A stretch of DNA of 51,510 bases from an uncultured Christensenella sp. (GTDB taxonomy: Bacteria > Bacillota > Clostridia > Christensenellales > Borkfalkiaceae): assembly GCA_910579585.1 (NCBI GenBank), contig CAJTVA010000007.1:1-51510 (forward strand), read 5' to 3'. The position numbers and the translations under genes are program-made. The notes under the pieces are model-generated. The model was not told where the DNA came from. It was given only the letters and a program-made list of their open reading frames with translations, and did not search any database. Positions 35,247 to 42,178 of the stretch are shown piece after piece; the first letter of the stretch is position 1; every line of letters starts with the position of its first letter.

Positions 35247-37622
35247 TTATACTTTTTCGACGGTTATATCCAAATCGCCCGAACCGTTAGTAGACATTTG
35301 GTCAAGCACCAAACAAACTTTTTCGCCCGCTTTAAGGGTCACGGTTGCATAGGGTATCTCGCCGCAGTATTTATCGCCAATCTGCTCGCCGTTCCTGTAA
35401 TAGTAACCGTAATAGAAACCATCGGGAACGTATCCGCTTACGACGCCGTCAACCGTAAAATGAATGTTATAATCAGGCCGACCCCATACGCGTCCTTGGC
35501 AGGTTATCCGATACTCGCCGTCCTCCTTAGCTTCGAATTCGGCGTAATAATAAGTAGAATTGTTGGTATTGGAGATTGTAGACGTTTCGCCCGCCGTAAG
35601 CTGTATAGCATTATCAGGCGTAGTGCCGGGGTCGGGTTCGACCACCGTCGCCGTAAACGAGATAGTCGCAGGTATATTCCTACCGTAGTTACCGACGTTA
35701 ACCGCAATCACCGAGTCCGCTTCGAGCACATATTTGTCGGAAGTCGACTTCGCCGAGAAATCGAAGCCTGCCGAACCTTTATTTGTATCCATATCGTAAT
35801 TAACGTATATGTACAGATACTTATCGGTTGAAGAGAATTGATATACGCCCGATTCGGGTACGGTCAGATACACAAACATATTTGTAAAGTCGTCAGGGGT
35901 AAAAACGTTTGCCGTTTCGCTGGTTTTGAGAACGCCTATTTCCGAAGTCTTTACGGTGAGCGTATCTATTACCCCTCCGCCGATTGAGCTGTAAACGGTT
36001 ACGACTGTGTTTTCATCTTCGCCGCTTATACTGAGGTATACGGGCTTGGAATTATTAGTAACAGTATATACTAAAAGGTCGTTAATGTAGGTAACGTCCT
36101 TTACCATAACCTGATAGCTACCGCCGTCCCATTTCTGCGCCCCGTTGTTGCATACAATCGACATCGTCTCGCCTTTTAGCTCGATGTTATTCGGAAGCGG
36201 AAGTTTTTCAGGCACTTCTAATCCCGCGTCGCCTGTACGTTTGTATTCGTTGACCCTTGCAGCCGCGCCGGTTCCGCCGCCTGAAGCTTTTACCCATAAC
36301 GACGTAACGTTACCATCCTCGTCAACATCCTTGACGGTGATAGTATATCCGCCGTAAGTAAGCGTGCAGGTGTTCGCGCTGAACGAAGCGGTAGTACCTA
36401 TTTTACATGTAATATTAGAAGACGAACCGCTACTTTTATAATAACCGTTACCGCTTTCATAAATGCAAAGCTCCGCAAGCGCGGCATCGGAAGAGGTTGA
36501 CGAATAAACGCCAGTCAACTTATCCAACGAAACGACAACGCGCTTTACAAAGTCGCTTGAAACCCCGTCCAAAGTCAACGTCAACGCGCCGTTATTCAGC
36601 GAAAGCCAATAAATTTCGCCCGAACAGGTAAATTTAACCGCGTTTTTGCCCGCAGCGTAATACTTATAGTTACAAGTCGTACTGTTATACGCCAAAGTTC
36701 CGTTTTGGTTGAACGTAAGGGTAGCTCCCGACGTGACGTCGTAATACTGCCCCTCGACGGTACTCCACTCTTCGGGCAGTTCCTCGCCGTCGTATTCCGA
36801 AACAGTTACGCTGACCGAAGCTTCGGCGGGCAAATTCTCGGCGCCCAAAAGTACGATATTAACAGTCGCACCGGCTTTGAGCTCGACATACTTCTTCGCA
36901 TTCTCACAGCCGTAGCCGTAATTTACGTCGTAGTCAAGGTCGGTGGTAAAAGTGCACATCTGACTGGTAAGACCCATAAACAAAGCTATGGTGTAAATAC
37001 CGTCGGCAGACGGTGTGAAGCTGTAATACAGTTTCTGTCCCGCTTCGCAAGCGATAAGGTTTGGAGCGTTTAGGTTCAACGCACAAGGGTTACTGCGCGA
37101 ACCAACGGAACCGTCGTCGTACGGGTCGTCGGGATTGTCAGGGTTCGGATTGTCAGGGTCCGGGTTGTCGGGATCCGGATTGTCGGGATCCGGGTTGTCG
37201 GGATCCGGATTGTCGGGATCCGGGTTGTCGGGATCCGGGTTGTCGGGGTCTGGGTTGTCGGGATCCGGGTTGTCAGGATCCGGGTTGTCGGGGTCCGGAT
37301 TGTCGGGGTCCGGATTGTCAGGGTCGGGCTCGTCGGGGTTCGGGTCCGCGACCTCATAACCGCAGACGTCGCACTTGCCGTCAGCGCCCGACTCTTTCGT
37401 TTCGTTGTTCAAGGCGTCAACGTGGTCCGCATAATTTATTTTAGCGTGGCACAGCCCGCACTCTTCCCAGTGTTGCGCGCTGTCGGAGTTATAAGCGTAA
37501 GAATGGGTACAAGTATCGTTGCCCGCATCCTCGCCGTTACCCGGGGTTGAACAGCCTACGCCCGTAAACGCTGCCGCTGCAACCGCTGCTAGTGTAAAAA
37601 TGACCAGTGTTTTCTTTTTCAT
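35247..37622 (-). CDS. Large lipoprotein: Cys/His-rich head, DPDNP repeats, beta domains
   Basis: A 791-aa protein, first gene of the envelope operon. It has a signal peptide with lipobox TGVGC (Cys near residue 24), then a short Cys/His-rich module (HSYAYNSDSAQHWEECGLC, then DGKCDVCGY, about 40-88) that may hold a metal ion; such modules are common in Clostridia surface proteins. Residues about 92-165 are a linker of thirteen near-perfect five-residue DPDNP repeats. Two pre-peptidase C-terminal-like beta domains are suggested by LIACEAGQKLYYSFTPSADGIYTI (about 190) and AIQLTAGETSTISNTNNSTYYY (near 710), with other beta-rich segments between. GAGAGG precedes the ATG. The gene follows a long AT-rich leader with a repeated heptamer. 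Confidence 0.83.
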   Translation of the reverse strand: MKKKTLVIFTLAAVAAAAFTGVGCSTPGNGEDAGNDTCTHSYAYNSDSAQHWEECGLCHAKINYADHVDALNNETKESGADGKCDVCGYEVADPNPDEPDPDNPDPDNPDPDNPDPDNPDPDNPDPDNPDPDNPDPDNPDPDNPDPDNPDPDNPDPDNPNPDNPDDPYDDGSVGSRSNPCALNLNAPNLIACEAGQKLYYSFTPSADGIYTIALFMGLTSQMCTFTTDLDYDVNYGYGCENAKKYVELKAGATVNIVLLGAENLPAEASVSVTVSEYDGEELPEEWSTVEGQYYDVTSGATLTFNQNGTLAYNSTTCNYKYYAAGKNAVKFTCSGEIYWLSLNNGALTLTLDGVSSDFVKRVVVSLDKLTGVYSSTSSDAALAELCIYESGNGYYKSSGSSSNITCKIGTTASFSANTCTLTYGGYTITVKDVDEDGNVTSLWVKASGGGTGAAARVNEYKRTGDAGLEVPEKLPLPNNIELKGETMSIVCNNGAQKWDGGSYQVMVKDVTYINDLLVYTVTNNSKPVYLSISGEDENTVVTVYSSIGGGVIDTLTVKTSEIGVLKTSETANVFTPDDFTNMFVYLTVPESGVYQFSSTDKYLYIYVNYDMDTNKGSAGFDFSAKSTSDKYVLEADSVIAVNVGNYGRNIPATISFTATVVEPDPGTTPDNAIQLTAGETSTISNTNNSTYYYAEFEAKEDGEYRITCQGRVWGRPDYNIHFTVDGVVSGYVPDGFYYGYYYRNGEQIGDKYCGEIPYATVTLKAGEKVCLVLDQMSTNGSGDLDITVEKV
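37141..37335. repeat. 15-bp tandem repeat encoding DPDNP units
   Basis: Thirteen head-to-tail 15-bp units, the commonest reading GGATCCGGGTTGTCG on the plus strand. Variation is mostly synonymous (GGATCC/GGGTCC, GGGTTG/GGATTG). Each unit adds five residues, so gain or loss keeps the frame. Confidence 0.95.
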
Positions 37623-37640
37623 ATAGCGCCTCTCGCAAAT

Positions 37641-37833
37641 TTATTCATTTCTTATTCACTTTTTGCATAAAATTTGAAAACGATTTTATTCAAATTTTAT
37701 TCATACATATTCAGTTTTATGCATATTTATGAATAAGTTAAGGTTTTAAAAAGAATATTTGAATAATTTATACCATAATTCATTATATTCTGTCAATTGA
37801 TTTTTCGACATAAATTATTAATAATATGAATAA
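37641..37833. promoter_or_regulatory. Cluster of TTATTCA heptamers
   Basis: Exact TTATTCA occurs at 37641, 37652, 37686 and 37697; its complement TGAATAA at 37730, 37760 and 37827; a near copy ATATTCA is at 37707. Two direct pairs have an 11-base period and the pairs are 45 bases apart. The cluster spans the leader and start of the 35247-37622 gene. It could be an operator array or RNA structure. Confidence 0.45.
37767..37796 (-). promoter_or_regulatory. Promoter of the envelope operon
   Basis: Minus-strand TTGACA (37796-37791), 18-base spacer and TATAAA (37772-37767) with TGG just before the -10 (extended). The start would be near 37760, giving a leader of about 140 bases. Confidence 0.65.
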
Positions 37834-37887
37834 ATTTTTGTTTAATGGTAATATTTGGCAATAGTGGTACAAATTGCCTAAGAATTT

Positions 37888-37915
37888 AAAAAGCGGCTGT
37901 TTTAAGCCGCTTTTT
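37888..37915 (-). terminator. Terminator overlapping the antiporter stop codon
   Basis: AAAAAGCGGCT and AGCCGCTTTTT pair around a GTTTTA-type loop. The right arm contains the last codons and the stop of the antiporter gene. The run of T on the minus strand is AAAAA/TTTTT-flanked. Confidence 0.75.
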
Positions 37916-39233
37916 CTTCAACGGAAGTTCCGCCGTCGTCCGCGGGGGGCGTGCCCTTCTTCGCTCCGTAAAGAACCTTTAAAAGAATGGGCGTCAATAT
38001 CGACGAAACGAGTATTAATAACACCGTCATAAGCATAAATTCTCTGGGCAGACCTGCTTCAATCGCCTTTTGCGTTACGATAAGCGCAACTTCGCCGCGC
38101 GCCATCATTCCGACGCCCGCCGTCGCACTTTCGCGCCAACTGTACTTAAAGCACTTCGCTAGGGCGCCGCAACCTACGATTTTGCCGATAAGCCCCAAAA
38201 GAACGGCGCAAACCGCAAACAGGAACAGCCAGCCCGACATACCCTCCGCAAACGAAATGGAAGAAATACCTATATTCGCGAAAAATACGGGCGCAAACAT
38301 CGTGTAGGTATTGACCTCGATTTTTTTATCGGTATATTCGCTTGCGCGGTGCGCGGTTGATAAAATTATGCCCGCAAGGAACGCGCCCGTTATGTCCGCA
38401 ACGCCGAAGATTTCTTCTGCCGCCCACGCATAGATGAAGCAAACGACTATCGAGAAAACGGGTAAACGGTGAGTGTTCGGCCACTTCTTTTCGAGCCAGC
38501 GGAAAAGCTTTGATATTCCGAATCCTAACCCGATTGCCACGATAAAGAACGCGACAATCATTATAATGGTGCCCCACCACTGCGCTTTGAACCACGCAAA
38601 GCCCGTAAGCCCCTCCGAACTGCCTGCGTTTGCAACGCCCGTAACTATGGACAAAACTACGATGCCGATAACGTCGTCGATAATCGCGGCGGAAACAATC
38701 GTAGTGCCGAGCTTTGTGTTTATTTTTCCCAGCTCTTTTAAAACCGACACGGTAATCGCCACCGACGTCGCAGTAAGAATCGCGCCGATAAACACGCAAT
38801 TATAAATGTTGGTCACGCCGAGACCGATTTCGCTGAAAGGCAGAGCAATCAGAATGCCGAGCACCATAGGAACGGCAACGCCCGCGCACGCAATAAGCGT
38901 CGAAGCGAGTCCCGCCGATTTCAACTCTTTAATATTCGTTTCCAAGCCCGTTGAAAACATTAAGAAAAGCACGCCGATTTTTGCGAAAATCAAAAGCGCG
39001 TTGCTTTCTTTGGGCAGGCACAAAAAGCATAAATATTCACTACCCTCGAAGCCGATAAGCGAGAACCCGCAAAAATCGCCGAATATGGCGGGGCCGATAA
39101 TTATACCCGCTATTATGTAACCGAGAACCTGCGGAAGCCCGATTTTCCTGAACAACAACCCGAAAAGTTTCGTCGTTACAAGAACAATCGCCAGCACCAT
39201 ACAAAAGCCGAGCGCCGAATTTCCTTCAAACAT
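37902..39233 (-). CDS. Cation:proton antiporter, CPA2/Kef type
   Basis: A 443-aa integral membrane protein with 12-13 hydrophobic segments, one to three cytosolic loops and no C-terminal nucleotide-binding (TrkA) domain. Family markers are IGLPQVLGYIIAGIIIGPAI near residue 31, FSTGLETNIKEL near 93, ILTATSVAITVSVLKELGKINT near 150 and the ion-site segment VSAAIIDDVIGIVVL near 185 with adjacent aspartates. Near the C-terminus, MMARGEVALIVTQKAIEAG is also conserved. Likely exchanges Na+ or K+ for H+ in pH or ion homeostasis. The ATG at 39233 has GAAGG upstream and its own promoter. Confidence 0.93.
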   Translation of the reverse strand: MFEGNSALGFCMVLAIVLVTTKLFGLLFRKIGLPQVLGYIIAGIIIGPAIFGDFCGFSLIGFEGSEYLCFLCLPKESNALLIFAKIGVLFLMFSTGLETNIKELKSAGLASTLIACAGVAVPMVLGILIALPFSEIGLGVTNIYNCVFIGAILTATSVAITVSVLKELGKINTKLGTTIVSAAIIDDVIGIVVLSIVTGVANAGSSEGLTGFAWFKAQWWGTIIMIVAFFIVAIGLGFGISKLFRWLEKKWPNTHRLPVFSIVVCFIYAWAAEEIFGVADITGAFLAGIILSTAHRASEYTDKKIEVNTYTMFAPVFFANIGISSISFAEGMSGWLFLFAVCAVLLGLIGKIVGCGALAKCFKYSWRESATAGVGMMARGEVALIVTQKAIEAGLPREFMLMTVLLILVSSILTPILLKVLYGAKKGTPPADDGGTSVEEKAA

Positions 39234-39262
39234 TTTTTTAACCTTCTTTTTTAATTCAATAC

Positions 39263-39292
39263 ATTATAGCACCGAGCCGACTAAAAAGTTAA
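39263..39292 (-). promoter_or_regulatory. Promoter of the antiporter gene
   Basis: Minus-strand TTAACT (39292-39287), 18-base spacer and a consensus TATAAT (39268-39263) with TGC before it (extended -10). Confidence 0.6.
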
Positions 39293-39355
39293 GCGATTTA
39301 TGCCGTATTATGTCACTGGAAATTTTTATTTAACAAAAAATTTTCAGAAAAACTC

Positions 39356-39383
39356 TTGACAAACTTTTTTTTTATGCTACAAT
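39356..39383 (+). promoter_or_regulatory. Strong promoter of the ncRNA
   Basis: TTGACA (39356-39361), a 16-base spacer rich in T and TACAAT (39378-39383) with TG plus one base before the -10. Near-consensus at both boxes. Transcription is expected to begin near 39390. Confidence 0.8.
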
Positions 39384-39547
39384 GTAATTGAAAAAGAAAA
39401 TAACTTACAAAAAATGTTAGGTACCAACATTAATACGAGGTAAGCTATATGAAGGGAACGTAGCCGCGAAAGCGGGTCAAGGTTGAATTTTTAAAAAAGT
39501 ATCACCGCCACTATACGATAAGGGAAAACGTTTTAGGAGGTAAGGAT

Positions 39548-39589
39548 ATGTTGACTTACGCTAAAACAAAGACTGAAAAAGGAAGGTAA
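39548..39589 (+). CDS. Possible 13-codon ORF inside the ncRNA
   Basis: ATG at 39548 preceded by a perfect AGGAGG (spacing 8-9), encoding MLTYAKTKTEKGR then TAA. The binding site lies inside the stem GTTTTAG/CTAAAAC with GTAAG/CTTAC, so it would be hidden when that stem forms. It may be chance in a structured RNA; coding is unproven. Confidence 0.25.
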   Translation: MLTYAKTKTEKGR

Positions 39590-39744
39590 ACTCCGATGTA
39601 CAAGTTTACGGGTGAAATCTGATTCCGAATACGGGTGGATTGATGCGGGGAGTATAGCGCGTACGAACCGCGTGGCTTGAAGCCGATTTGACGAAATGTC
39701 CCCGTTTGCGAGGCGATTTCAAAAATCAAAATTTAATACGAAAC

Positions 39745-39777
39745 ACCCCGTGCCGACGCATTGGCACGGGGTTTATA
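39745..39777. terminator. Terminator of the ncRNA, also facing yfbR
   Basis: A 10-bp stem ACCCCGTGCC/GGCACGGGGT around an 8-base loop, followed by TTATAATT on the plus strand. It lies between the ncRNA and the convergent yfbR gene; the U-tract favours the plus strand. Confidence 0.8.
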
Positions 39778-39811
39778 ATTGCTTTGCGGTTTATTTGCGG
39801 CAAGTATACGC

Positions 39812-40396
39812 TTATATCCCCTCCAACTCGTCGAGGGTAAGCGAAAAACCGTCAATAAAATTTTTAAAGAAGTACTCCACTTCGGGCATATTCCGCGAGC
39901 GCAGGTCCTCTTCTATGCTCTTTTTCGCCTTTGCGAACTCCGCGTTGCCGCACCGAAGCTCTTCAAGGCACTTGACGTACGCGGCGAGCCTGTCCGCCGC
40001 TTTCATTATCTTATATTCAAGACTGTGCGTGTCGGGCTTGACGGAAAGCGCGAACTCGCCTTTCAGCTCATCGGGCAAGGTATTCAAAAGCTTATCGCAT
40101 GCTCTGTCCTCCAATTCCTTGTACGCGCCGTGAATCGAATTGTTGAAATATTTAATCGGCGTAGGCAAATCGCCCGTCATTACCTCGCTACACTCGTGAT
40201 AGACTGCGTAAAGGACGGCTTTCGCCGCGTCCGCACTGCCGCCGAATACCTTATTATTAATAACAGCAAGCGCGTGCGCGAACATTGCGACCTGTTGAGA
40301 ATGCTCCATTATGTTCTCTTCCCGCACGCTGCGCATAAGTTGCCAGCGCTTAATGTACTTCATTCTGTCCATAAAAGCGTAAAAATTGTAACCCAT
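39812..40396 (-). CDS. yfbR: YfbR-type 5'-deoxynucleotidase (HD domain)
   Basis: Dephosphorylates deoxyribonucleoside 5'-monophosphates, helping balance dNTP pools. 194 aa, all HD domain. The metal-binding residues are visible in NIMEHSQQVAMFAHAL (His), YAVYHECSEVMTGDLPTPIKYF (His-Glu in place of the usual His-Asp) and KAADRLAAYVKCLEELRCG (Asp), colinear with E. coli YfbR. Start: the ATG at 40396 aligns with the E. coli N-terminus; the longer frame begins at a TTG. There is no ribosome binding site, and a consensus TATAAT (40408-40403) ends six bases upstream of the ATG, so the mRNA is probably leaderless. One oddity is YHEC where E. coli has YHDA. Confidence 0.88.
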   Translation of the reverse strand: MGYNFYAFMDRMKYIKRWQLMRSVREENIMEHSQQVAMFAHALAVINNKVFGGSADAAKAVLYAVYHECSEVMTGDLPTPIKYFNNSIHGAYKELEDRACDKLLNTLPDELKGEFALSVKPDTHSLEYKIMKAADRLAAYVKCLEELRCGNAEFAKAKKSIEEDLRSRNMPEVEYFFKNFIDGFSLTLDELEGI

Positions 40397-40402
40397 AAGT
40401 CT

Positions 40403-40408
40403 ATTATA
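40403..40408 (-). promoter_or_regulatory. -10 box of yfbR, leaderless start
   Basis: Minus-strand TATAAT ending six bases before the ATG at 40396. The -35 is weak (TGCAAA, 16 bases upstream). Confidence 0.5.
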
Positions 40409-40460
40409 ACGCAAATTATTTGACTTTGCACTATATTTATACTATAATTCGAATATAAAT

Positions 40461-40643
40461 AACTTGCGGCGCAAGCAAAACCGCGTTTTGCGCCAGCGCA
40501 CCCAATTTGTGGCTGCGCCACCTTAGCGAAGTGAAGTGCCGCAATTATATGCTTGTGTGCCCTTAAAAATTGCGGCACGAGAGGCAGAGCCTTTCAAAAT
40601 CACGAAATATTTTGTGCGCAAAACAGCGCAAAATATTTGTGAA
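40461..40643 (+). repeat. Structured dispersed repeat, copy B (plus orientation)
   Basis: About 183 bp. In order: GCAAAAC-CGC-GTTTTGC hairpin, box GCGCACCCAATTTG, GTGGC-TGC-GCCAC hairpin, a central GTGCCGCAAT/ATTGCGGCAC stem whose loop holds GCTTGTGTGCC, an AGGC-AGA-GCCT hairpin, and a closing CACGAAATATTTTG...CAAAATATTTGTG hairpin. It lies between the yfbR promoter and the TPP riboswitch. Confidence 0.85.
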
Positions 40644-40657
40644 ATATATTTTTTAAT

Positions 40658-40875
40658 ACCGTCGGGGGTGCCCGCCTAAACTTATGCAAATTAAACGGCG
40701 ACAGCTCGTTCAGATACGAGCAGGTCGCGGAGCGCGCGGCTTTCGTGAGGGAGCTTACAATGATGTAAGTGACAGAAACGAAAACGTAAGCGCGACAAAG
40801 AGATGCGAAGTATATGAGCGAGCTGAGATTATACCCTTTGAATCGGCAACGTAATGGTTGAGCGATAAGGCAAAG
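40658..40875 (+). promoter_or_regulatory. TPP riboswitch with enlarged P3 region
   Basis: The thi-box sequences are visible: TCGGGGGTGCCCG (about 40662-40674) and GCTGAGATTATACCC (about 40822-40836), where GGGGGT pairs with ACCC. The P5 hairpin CAAC-GTAATG-GTTG (40847-40860) follows, then GAGCGATAAGG. The P3 arm between the conserved blocks is about 150 bases, with extra stems GCTCGT/ACGAGC, CTTAC/GTAAG and TTTCGT/ACGAAA. It is followed by a terminator and a thiamine transporter gene. In Bacillota such riboswitches turn transcription off when thiamine pyrophosphate is high. Confidence 0.85.
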
Positions 40876-40887
40876 AGATTTTTTCTG

Positions 40888-40918
40888 CGTCCCCATATTT
40901 TTTATGGGGGCGTTTTAA
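40888..40918 (+). terminator. Riboswitch-linked terminator
   Basis: CGTCCCCATA pairs with TATGGGGGCG around a 5-U loop, followed by TTTTAATTTT. Placed between the TPP aptamer and the transporter start, it is the likely expression platform. Confidence 0.8.
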
Positions 40919-40943
40919 TTTTCGGCGGTAGAAGGAGTTTTTT

Positions 40944-42125
40944 ATGTTTCCCTCTTCACTTTTGGCGAGCTACGCTTTTGACGCCGCCGAACCCGTCGCG
41001 ATATGGCTTACCGTCGCGATAGTTGCCGCACTGATTGTTGCGGGAATCGTACTGTTCTTCGCAAAGCGCGACGTGTTTGCTAAATACGTCAAGTACGGCG
41101 TGCTTGCATTCGTCGCTTACGCGCTTGTAATGGGTATTCTTATGCTTGCTTTACAGCTTGCCAAGCGCACAGACCCCGCTTATCTGGAAGATAAATGGTT
41201 GAACGCCGACGTTGTAAATTACGTCCTCGTTCCACTTATCGTCGTTTTCGCGTTTATACTTGTCGGTGGCGCGGGGCTGTTTGCCGTTTCGAAAAAGAAA
41301 AACGAAATTTTCAAACCGCTTGCAATAGCTTTCGCAGTATTAACCTTAGCCGGCATTATCGCCGCAGGCGTAACTATCGGTATTTATTACTCTGAAATCA
41401 TCGTTGACGCAGGTTATTACGGCGAATACACTGACCAGATTGCGCTTTACGTTTCCGCAGCGGCACTTGCAGTTGCGGCAGTCGCGGCGGCGTTGATTAT
41501 TGGCAGAAAGGATAAAACCGCTTTGGACAGCCGCAGTATTGCGCTTGCGGGTATCTGTATTGCAATGAGCTTCGTACTCTCCTACGTAAAGCTTTGGGAA
41601 ATGCCGTTCGGCGGAAGCATTACGCTTGTATCGCTTTTCCCCGTTATGCTTTACGCTTATATTTACGGAGTCAAAAAAGGCTTGCTTATAGGTTTTATCT
41701 ACGGGCTTATGCAAGCTATGCAAGACCCCTACATAATTCACCCCGCGCAGTTCCTTTTGGACTATCCTATCGCCTTCTCGTTCGTAGCGTTTGCAGGAGC
41801 GTTCAAAAACCTGAAAGCGCTCAAATTCCCGCAAGTAAAATTTATGCTCGGCGCGTGCGTTACGGGTTCGTTAAGGTTTATAGCTCACGTATTTTCGGGC
41901 GTGTTCGCATTCGGCGCCGATGCGGCAAGCAAAGGCTTTGATAACTTCTGGCTTTACAGTGCAACTTATAACTCTTACGTTTTCGTAGACATTGCGCTTG
42001 TAATTGTTGCGGGAGTACTTGTCCTCTCCTCAAAAGCGTTTGTTAAACAAATCGAAGGTTATGCGGCAACCAAGAAAAAACTTGAAGAGCCTGCAACCGA
42101 AGAAATTCCGTCCACGGAAGTTTAA
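40944..42125 (+). CDS. thiT: ThiT-type thiamine transporter with N-terminal membrane extension
   Basis: Substrate-binding (S) component of an energy-coupling-factor thiamine transporter, 393 aa. The C-terminal half (about 190-375) is a complete six-helix ThiT: IALAGICIAMSFVLSYVKLWEMPFGGSITLVSLFPVMLYAYIYG, then YGLMQAMQDPYIIHPAQFLLDYPIAF and GSLRFIAHVFSGVFAFG, which contain the thiamine-contacting Trp/Tyr/Glu-rich segments. The first 185 residues add about five hydrophobic segments not found in normal ThiT (about 190 aa). They have no enzyme signature. A TPP riboswitch precedes the gene, GAAGGAG lies before the ATG and a terminator follows. ECF ATPases are not in this window. Confidence 0.92.
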   Translation: MFPSSLLASYAFDAAEPVAIWLTVAIVAALIVAGIVLFFAKRDVFAKYVKYGVLAFVAYALVMGILMLALQLAKRTDPAYLEDKWLNADVVNYVLVPLIVVFAFILVGGAGLFAVSKKKNEIFKPLAIAFAVLTLAGIIAAGVTIGIYYSEIIVDAGYYGEYTDQIALYVSAAALAVAAVAAALIIGRKDKTALDSRSIALAGICIAMSFVLSYVKLWEMPFGGSITLVSLFPVMLYAYIYGVKKGLLIGFIYGLMQAMQDPYIIHPAQFLLDYPIAFSFVAFAGAFKNLKALKFPQVKFMLGACVTGSLRFIAHVFSGVFAFGADAASKGFDNFWLYSATYNSYVFVDIALVIVAGVLVLSSKAFVKQIEGYAATKKKLEEPATEEIPSTEV

Positions 42126-42143
42126 ACAGCGTATCATACCCTA

Positions 42144-42178
42144 CCCCCGACGGTAACCGCCGTCGGGGGCTTATTATT
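42144..42178 (+). terminator. Terminator after thiT
   Basis: CCCCCGACGG/CCGTCGGGGG with a six-base loop and the tail CTTATTATTT. It also lies at the 3' end of the convergent DUF6809-like gene. Confidence 0.85.

Larger units (their letters stand above)
39390..39778 (+). ncRNA. Structured non-coding RNA, possible raiA motif
   Basis: An independent transcript of about 390 bases, from a strong promoter to a strong terminator, with no long ORF. Visible stems: AATGTT/AACATT (39413-39430); CCGC-GAAA-GCGG with a GNRA tetraloop (39464-39475); GTTTTAG/CTAAAAC (39530-39536/39561-39567) enclosing GTAAG/CTTAC; GTAAACT/AGTTTAC (39586-39592/39603-39609); and a long-range CGGGGA/TCCCCG (39646-39651/39699-39704) enclosing CGCG/CGCG and GGCT/AGCC hairpins. 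The size, complex fold and Firmicutes host fit the raiA RNA motif, and some segments look familiar, but I cannot align it here. RNase P, tmRNA and SRP RNA hallmarks are absent. No raiA gene is beside it. Confidence 0.75.

Noticed and set aside
37141..37335. CRISPR-like array
   Set aside because: The 15-bp units are contiguous with no spacers and encode an in-frame linker.
37061..37444. Long plus-strand ORFs over the DPDNP repeat (glycine/serine repeat protein)
   Set aside because: They are mirror frames of the tandem repeat in the lipoprotein gene, without ribosome binding site or promoter.
37641..37833. Replication origin with DnaA boxes
   Set aside because: The heptamers lack the CACA end of DnaA boxes, and no dnaA, dnaN or recF is near.
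39390..39778. RNase P RNA, tmRNA, SRP RNA or 6S RNA
   Set aside because: The conserved GAGGAAAGTCC, tRNA-like ends with tag frame, GGAAGGAAGCAGC and 6S bubble features are not present.
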